Made by a program: the position numbers and the translations under genes
In this document: positions 42,982 to 47,857 of the stretch, piece by piece
Numbering within the stretch: the stretch's first letter is position 1
Layout of the letters: the number at the start of each line of letters is the position of its first letter
Notes under the pieces: generated by a model
The model's input: the letters and a program-made list of their open reading frames with translations, nothing else
Database searches by the model: none
Told to the model about the DNA's origin: nothing
Assembly: GCA_038843675.1 (NCBI GenBank)
Contig: JAWBRV010000010.1
Span: 1-47,857, forward strand
Source: Candidatus Bathyarchaeia archaeon
GTDB taxonomy: Archaea; Thermoproteota; Bathyarchaeia; 40CM-2-53-6; CALIRQ01
DNA: 47,857 nt
Reading direction: 5' to 3'

Positions 42982-44115
42982 CTAAAAAGATTCTAGCTTG
43001 AGAGGATCCCAGCGAAACTTTTCCAGTCCCTTTTCATTAATCTCGATACCAATGCCGGGACTTGAGGGAATCTCGAAGTATCCGTTCTTAATGGTTATCG
43101 GTTTCTCAAATATCTCTTCTTTTGCCGGACATTTGGATACGTCATAGGGGGCTATAACTCCGCCCGGGACCGAGGCCATTAAATGAAGAGCTCCCGCCAA
43201 AGCGATGTCCGTACCATAGGCATGGGGAGAATACTCAATGCCATGAGCCGTAGCGAAATTGCATATCTGCTGAGCTCCCGTAATTCCTCCACATCTACTT
43301 ACATCTGGCATTATGAACCTTATAGCCCTCGAATGAATGAGACGTGCCGCGTCGAGAATATCAAACGCATTCTCCCCAGCCGCTAATGGTATTCCAATGC
43401 GTTCAGAGATCCACTTTAAGCTCTCAAGGTCATCGCATCTTGTGGGCTCTTCGAGCCAGTAAAGCGAATATTCTTCTAATGCCTTAGCCATTTTAAGGGC
43501 CTGATGCCTTCCCCAAGCCATATTGGCATCGACCATTAGATCCACATCATACCCTATCACTCTTCGCGTTTCCCTAACCAATTCCAGATCGGACCTCTCA
43601 TCGAATCCTACTCGCACCTTGACCGCCGTGAAGCCCTCACTCGCGCAATCCCCAGCATGGCTGGCTTGGTCAGATGGATCGAGGCCAACGGCATATGCAC
43701 GAATCGGCTTCGCATAGCCCCCCAACATCTGATATAGCGGTAAGCCGGAGGCTTTTCCAAGGATGTCCCAAAGGGCTATATCTACACCGCTTATAGCTTG
43801 ATATATTGCGCCCTTGGCCCCCCATTGTAGACCTTGGTTTAATAGAGCGGAGATCATCTTCCGCCACAGCCGCTTTACCTCAAGCGGATTCTCGCCAATG
43901 AGGAGGGGTTTTATCCCATAAATTATGGTGAACAGGCGCTCTTGAATTGACCAATATGGAAAGTTCACGGAGGTTTCTCCCCATCCTTCGAGGCCCTCAT
44001 CCGTAGATATCCGAATTAATGCAAAGTTTCGATGCTCAATAATTCCGAAAGAGAAGCGCAACGGCTTCTCCAGCTTTGATCTAATGGGTATCAGCTCGAC
44101 ATTTGTGATTTTCAT
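42982..44115 (-). CDS. enolase-superfamily sugar-acid dehydratase (mandelate racemase group)
   Basis: A 377-residue protein aligned by spacing with mandelate racemase. Lid domain 1-125, barrel after. Metal ligands Asp196 (LMVDANMAWG), Glu222 (LEEPTRCDD) and Glu248 (AAGENA); base dyad Asp271 (PDVSRCGG) and His298 (SPHAYG). The K-x-K pair is K166-x-R168 (KVRVG), so the second lysine is replaced and only the His/Asp base remains, which favours a dehydratase over a racemase. ATG 44115 has ggaggaaggag just upstream. It follows gntR by about 20 nt. Confidence 0.9.
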   Translation of the reverse strand: MKITNVELIPIRSKLEKPLRFSFGIIEHRNFALIRISTDEGLEGWGETSVNFPYWSIQERLFTIIYGIKPLLIGENPLEVKRLWRKMISALLNQGLQWGAKGAIYQAISGVDIALWDILGKASGLPLYQMLGGYAKPIRAYAVGLDPSDQASHAGDCASEGFTAVKVRVGFDERSDLELVRETRRVIGYDVDLMVDANMAWGRHQALKMAKALEEYSLYWLEEPTRCDDLESLKWISERIGIPLAAGENAFDILDAARLIHSRAIRFIMPDVSRCGGITGAQQICNFATAHGIEYSPHAYGTDIALAGALHLMASVPGGVIAPYDVSKCPAKEEIFEKPITIKNGYFEIPSSPGIGIEINEKGLEKFRWDPLKLESF

Positions 44116-44135
44116 TCTCCTTCCTCCGTATTTCA

Positions 44136-44849
44136 CTAATAATTGAGTTCCAACCTTTGCATGATCCCCTTAAAATGTCGCTCGGTTTCAGAGATCGCCT
44201 TGGCTTGATTCCTAGAATTTATAGCCGCGAAGATTCTCTCATGTTCCTTAACGACATCATCCATATGGCCTGGCGATGATAAGCATCTTTCCTTTATTGA
44301 TCGCCACAGTTGGCGCTTCATGACCTCTAGGAAGCTTTGGAGCGCTTCTATAAGGAGCGCGTTCTTTGCGCTCCTTGCCAATATCAAATGAAATTCGTAA
44401 TCCATCTCAAGGAATCGATCATAATCCCGCTTCTTAGCGACTTCTTTCAGCTTTTTGATAGAGAGGGATAAATTACGTATGTCCTCAGGAGTAGCACGCT
44501 TACAAGCTAAGGCTGCTATTCCAGGCTCCAATGCCATCCTCGCTTCAAGCGCTTCAAAAGACCCCGCCCCCTCTTCAAGTATATCCATGAGGCGGGATCG
44601 CAGGATCCCATTTAAGCCATTTTTGACATAAGTGCCATCACCAGCGCGCCTCTTAATGACCCCCACTAACTCCAGAGCGCTCAGAGCCTCCCTGACACTG
44701 GTTCTGCTGACGTTCGTTTGCTCCGCTATGGCGTTCTCAGGAGGAAGTTTATCGCCGGGTTTCAGTTTTCCATTAGCTATTGCCTCCAATATCTGCTCTG
44801 CGACGAAAATCGATTTTTTCTCCGCTTGGAGCTTCCGGAGCAAGATCAT
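44136..44849 (-). CDS. GntR/FadR-type transcriptional regulator
   Basis: A 237-residue repressor: N-terminal winged helix (LKPGDKLPPENAIAEQTNVS, then RTSVREALSALELVGVI) and an all-helical FCD effector domain (about residues 85-225; ARMALEPGIAALACKRA, MDYEFHLILARSA, HERIFAAINSRN). FCD regulators typically sense the sugar acid their operon degrades. The frame begins at 44876, but ATG 44849 fits the TATA box at about 44881-44888 and the position of the shared motif at 44863-44873. Confidence 0.9.
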   Translation of the reverse strand: MILLRKLQAEKKSIFVAEQILEAIANGKLKPGDKLPPENAIAEQTNVSRTSVREALSALELVGVIKRRAGDGTYVKNGLNGILRSRLMDILEEGAGSFEALEARMALEPGIAALACKRATPEDIRNLSLSIKKLKEVAKKRDYDRFLEMDYEFHLILARSAKNALLIEALQSFLEVMKRQLWRSIKERCLSSPGHMDDVVKEHERIFAAINSRNQAKAISETERHFKGIMQRLELNY

Positions 44850-44862
44850 CTTCCCTTTTATT

Positions 44863-44888
44863 TTGTAATATGTCATTCATTTATAAGC
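44863..44888 (-). promoter_or_regulatory. gntR promoter with candidate auto-operator
   Basis: Plus-strand TTGTAATATGT (44863-44873) lies 14 bp before the gntR start codon, just as TTGTAGTATGT lies 13 bp before gntP. The TATA (minus strand cttataaat, about 44880-44888) is further upstream, so the motif sits near the transcript start. Confidence 0.5.
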
Positions 44889-44934
44889 TTACCCCAATCG
44901 CTCAAAAGCAATCAAGGGCTTCGGAGAGGGTAAG
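44888..44934. repeat. inverted repeat CTTACCC / GGGTAAG
   Basis: CTTACCC (44888-44894) and GGGTAAG (44928-44934) are perfect inverted copies 33 bp apart, between the gntR promoter and the end of the P-ATPase gene. Possibly an operator pair or a 3' hairpin of the ATPase mRNA. Confidence 0.3.
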
Positions 44935-44942
44935 TTCATTCC

Positions 44943-47660
44943 TTAACCCTTAGACGGGCTGGCGATGCCTTTGCCGCGTCTCATCGCTAGCTTCAAGGCC
45001 TCCAATAGGAACAGGGGCAGGAGGGATGAGGCGGCGGCGATGGCGATATCGGAGGTGGTTGGGATGCACATCCCGAAGGCCTCCCGAACGGCGGGTATGA
45101 GCAATATGGCCAAGGTTAGGATGGCCGATGAGGCGACCGCCAACCAAAGGGACCTATGGGGCCTGACCTTGAGGATCGAATGGGTGAGGGAACGGCAATT
45201 AAGGGCCACGACGAGCTCGAAGAAGACGAAGATCAGGAAGAGCGTCGTCCGGGCCTCGGGGAGGCTGATGCCCAAATCCATCCAAAAGGCCCAGAGGAGG
45301 ATCGGGGATAGGATCGCGGGTATGGCGAAGAGCATGAGCTTCACCTCCCTAGTGAAGACGCTCTCCTTCGGATCCCTGGGTGGCCTCCTCATCAAATCGG
45401 GATCCGGGGGGCTGACCCCAAGCGCCAACGCCGGAGCGCCATCGGTGGCCAAGTTGACCCACAATATCTGGGCCGGGACCAAGGGCAGCGGAAAGCCTAG
45501 GAGGACGCCCCCGCCTATCACTATTATCTCGATCAAGTTGCATTGCAGGAGATAGGTCAGGTATTTCTTTATGTTATCGTAGATCCACCTGCCCCTCTCT
45601 ATGGCCTTTATTATCGTCGCGAAGTTATCATCCGCCAAGACCATGTCGGATGCCTCCTTAGCCACATCGGTTCCGGTTATCCCCATGGCTATCCCTATGT
45701 CGGCCCTCTTTATCGCCGGCGCATCGTTGACCCCGTCGCCAGTCATCGCGACTATCTGCCCCTTCTTCTTCCAAGCCTCCACTATCTTGGTTTTATGGAG
45801 CGGCGAAACCCTCGCGTATACGCTCACCCTATCGACGATCGCTTCCAGCTCTTCATCGCCCATCCTCTCCAGCTCGGCCCCAGTCAGCACCATGTCGCCC
45901 TCCTTGAAGATCCCCATCTCCTTAGCGATCGCGACCGCGGTGAGCTTATGATCGCCCGTTATCATTATCGGCCTTATCCCCATCCCCTGGGCCACCTTGA
46001 CGGCCTCCTTCGCCTCCTCCCTTGGGGGATCGATCATGCCGACGAGCCCGAGGAAGACCAGATCCCTCTCCAAGGATTCCTCATCGAGGTGGGCTCCCTC
46101 CGGGATCTCCTTATAGGCGACGGCGAGGACCCGGAGTGCATCGGAGGCCATGGCCTCGTTCACGCTTAGGATAGCCGCCCTCTCCCCATCCGTAAGCCTC
46201 CTCATATCGCCGCCCTCGAGAACGAAGGAGCACCTCTCCAATATGACCTCCGGGGCGCCCTTGGAGAAGGCGACCTTGCCGCCCATGGTGGATGCGTGGA
46301 CGGTGGTCATGCGCTTCCTTTCGGAGCTGAAGGGCAATTCGCCCACGCGGGGCCATTCCCTTCGAACGGCCTCTTGATCGAACCCGGCTTTGGCGGCGAC
46401 CACTATGAGGGCCCCCTCGGTCGGATCCCCCTTTATGCGCCACCTGCTGCCCTCCCTCTCGAGCTTGGCATCGTTACAACAAACGATCGCCCTCATGAGC
46501 AAGGGGAAGGCGTTCCCATCGGGGTTGAAGGGCGCCTCCCCGATCAGGAACTCGCCCTTAGGCTCGTAACCCGTTCCGCTAACATTGATGATCTTCCCAT
46601 CGGCGTATATCCGCCGAACCGTCATCTCGCCCTTGGTCAGGGTCCCGGTCTTATCGGCGCAAACCACGGTTACGCATCCCAAAGTCTCCACGGCGGGCAT
46701 CCTTCTGACCAAGGCGTTCCTCTTGGCCATCTCGTGCATTCCTATGGCCAAGGTGCCGGTTACGATGGCCGGCAGGGCTTCCGGGACGGCCGCGACCGCG
46801 AGGGCGACCCCGAACAGGACCATCTCCAGCGCGAAGGCCAAGGAGAGATGGCCCCTGAATATGAGCTCCTTGCCAATCCCGAAGCCGACTATGGAGAAGC
46901 AAACCGCTAGGCATAGGATCCCGAGCCATTTGCCGACCTCCTCCATCCTTTTCTCGAGAGGCGTTTCCTCCTCCTCCAAGGCGGCGACCTCCTTGGCTAT
47001 CTTCCCGAGCTCGGTCGCCATACCCGTGGCCGTCACGACGGCCCTTCCCTTGCCGTAAGTGATCGCGGTCCCGGAGAATACCATGTTCCTCCTATCCGCC
47101 ACATAGGTTTCCTCGGGCAATGGGTCCAAATGCTTCGGCACCGGCGTCGATTCGCCCGTCAAAGGCGCCTCGTCGGCCTGCAGGCTAACCGCCTCAATCA
47201 GCCTAGCATCGGCGGGCACCTTATCCCCCGCCTCGAGGACCAATATATCGCCCGGCACGAGCTCCCTTGATGGAATCTCTCTTTCAACGCCGCCTCTCAG
47301 GACGGTTACGATGGGGGCGAGCATCCCCTTCAGGGCCTCGAGGGCCCTCTCGGCCCGATACTCCTCCACAAAGCCTAATAGAGCGCAGACCACGACTATG
47401 GCCAATATTATAGCAGCATCGAGCACCTCCCCCAGCGCTGCGGAGAGGATCGTCGCCAGAATTAGGATTATGATTAGGATATTCTTGAATTGATCGATCA
47501 ATATCTTGAGCGGGGATTCCCTCTCTTCGGAGATGAGCTCGTTCGGACCGAACTTCTCGAGCCTCCTTTTGGCCTCCTCCTCGGTCAATCCATTTCGATC
47601 TGTCCCGAGGGCGCTTAGGACCTCCTCGATGCCCATGGAATGCCATGCCTTGGGCTCCAT
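44943..47660 (-). CDS. P-type cation-transporting ATPase (Ca2+/type II group)
   Basis: A 905-residue ion pump in the cytoplasmic membrane. N-terminal cation-ATPase domain ([15 protein letters not shown]), actuator TGES (168-171), the M4 motif PEALP (293-297), phosphorylation site DKTGTLT (Asp336), nucleotide-binding KGAPE, and hinge [20 protein letters not shown]. The M6 segment has [13 protein letters not shown] with Asn and Asp as in Ca2+ pumps. About ten membrane helices. The ion is likely Ca2+ (or Na+/Mg2+/Mn2+). ATG 47660 with gcgaggga just upstream. Confidence 0.94.
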   Translation of the reverse strand: MEPKAWHSMGIEEVLSALGTDRNGLTEEEAKRRLEKFGPNELISEERESPLKILIDQFKNILIIILILATILSAALGEVLDAAIILAIVVVCALLGFVEEYRAERALEALKGMLAPIVTVLRGGVEREIPSRELVPGDILVLEAGDKVPADARLIEAVSLQADEAPLTGESTPVPKHLDPLPEETYVADRRNMVFSGTAITYGKGRAVVTATGMATELGKIAKEVAALEEEETPLEKRMEEVGKWLGILCLAVCFSIVGFGIGKELIFRGHLSLAFALEMVLFGVALAVAAVPEALPAIVTGTLAIGMHEMAKRNALVRRMPAVETLGCVTVVCADKTGTLTKGEMTVRRIYADGKIINVSGTGYEPKGEFLIGEAPFNPDGNAFPLLMRAIVCCNDAKLEREGSRWRIKGDPTEGALIVVAAKAGFDQEAVRREWPRVGELPFSSERKRMTTVHASTMGGKVAFSKGAPEVILERCSFVLEGGDMRRLTDGERAAILSVNEAMASDALRVLAVAYKEIPEGAHLDEESLERDLVFLGLVGMIDPPREEAKEAVKVAQGMGIRPIMITGDHKLTAVAIAKEMGIFKEGDMVLTGAELERMGDEELEAIVDRVSVYARVSPLHKTKIVEAWKKKGQIVAMTGDGVNDAPAIKRADIGIAMGITGTDVAKEASDMVLADDNFATIIKAIERGRWIYDNIKKYLTYLLQCNLIEIIVIGGGVLLGFPLPLVPAQILWVNLATDGAPALALGVSPPDPDLMRRPPRDPKESVFTREVKLMLFAIPAILSPILLWAFWMDLGISLPEARTTLFLIFVFFELVVALNCRSLTHSILKVRPHRSLWLAVASSAILTLAILLIPAVREAFGMCIPTTSDIAIAAASSLLPLFLLEALKLAMRRGKGIASPSKG

Positions 47661-47714
47661 CGATCCCTCGCCCAGCTCTTGGGGATTACCGAGGCGGATA
47701 ATTGGGGGGATCGC

Positions 47715-47721
47715 AATAAAA
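47715..47721 (-). promoter_or_regulatory. TATA box for the P-type ATPase
   Basis: ttttatt on the minus strand lies about 58 bp before the ATG at 47660, allowing a leader of about 30 nt that includes the ribosome site. Confidence 0.4.
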
Positions 47722-47840
47722 CGCTTTCCCTAGGGCTTCAAAGGGATGTCGGCTAATCAATTCGCTATGAGGCTTGAATTCGGCTCGGCGAGGGGCCGGC
47801 GCGCCCGGCGAATATGGCCCTAGTCCTGAATATGCCCAAT

Positions 47841-47848
47841 ATTATAAG
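47841..47848 (+). promoter_or_regulatory. possible promoter for a gene beyond the window
   Basis: attataag stands out in GC-rich DNA at the right edge; a transcript would start about 25 bp on, outside the window. The stretch 47725-47840 shows no gene. Confidence 0.3.
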
Positions 47849-47857
47849 GGGCAGGGA

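Noticed and set aside
1-47857. tRNA, rRNA, CRISPR array, IS element or prophage
   Set aside because: No cloverleaf-like T-arm with matching acceptor stem, no regularly spaced repeats, and no transposase or integrase were seen by eye; a tRNAscan or repeat finder could still find a weak case.

Overview
The window reads as a piece of a GC-rich archaeal chromosome, most likely from a thermophilic or anaerobic member of the Thermoproteota (TACK) side. The evidence is the gene content: RadA, an archaeal Sm-like protein, family-B DNA polymerase with crenarchaeal-type motifs, ATP-dependent DNA ligase, archaeal RqcH/NEMF, AMMECR1, a Mut7-C protein and an EMC6-like protein. Many genes use TTG or GTG starts, many overlap by 4 bp, and several TATA boxes lie 22-30 bp before a start codon (leaderless transcripts). 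I cannot fix the lineage from sequence alone; no rRNA, tRNA, CRISPR array, insertion sequence or prophage is visible.

Layout. 1-6 kb: end of sfsA, a diverged LarA-like gene joined to hypE, then a leftward hypC-hypD-ABC exporter operon (hydrogenase maturation). 6-16.3 kb: core information and nucleotide genes (pyrG, LSm, radA, an EMC6-like membrane protein, rqcH, a CBS/zinc protein, pyrC, a Mut7-C nuclease, AMMECR1, a glycosyltransferase). 16.3-19.8 kb: small genes, including a nucleotidyltransferase pair, a ferredoxin/coiled-coil pair, an oxidoreductase and three tiny overlapping genes. 19.97-22.45 kb: a single ORF fusing a tungsten-type aldehyde ferredoxin oxidoreductase to 3-hexulose-6-phosphate synthase, the most striking object here. 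22.5-24.2 kb: DNA ligase. 24.5-31.1 kb: a five-gene rightward operon with a MacB-type ABC system, an envelope protein and a 1131-residue secreted Kelch protein. 31.2-33.5 kb: two small membrane proteins and a processive GT2 glycosyltransferase. 33.7-40.5 kb: topA with a zinc mini-protein, agmatinase, DNA polymerase B and a DUF72 protein. 40.6-41.0 kb: a frameshifted PIN (VapC-like) gene. 41.15-44.85 kb: a visibly more AT-rich sugar-acid catabolic cassette (cupin, GntP permease, enolase-superfamily dehydratase, GntR regulator) with a shared candidate operator. 44.9-47.7 kb: a Ca2+-type P-ATPase.

How the parts work together. The fusion protein couples two enzymes that share formaldehyde as substrate or product: the synthase interconverts ribulose 5-phosphate plus formaldehyde with hexulose 6-phosphate, and the oxidoreductase part could interconvert formaldehyde and formate with ferredoxin. 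This suggests a channelled formaldehyde module. The hyp genes imply [NiFe] hydrogenases elsewhere in the genome, which would share the ferredoxin/H2 economy. The sugar-acid cassette looks acquired; the Kelch/ABC operon looks like an envelope or export system. Gene functions are inferred by reading the sequence and motif recall; no database search was run.
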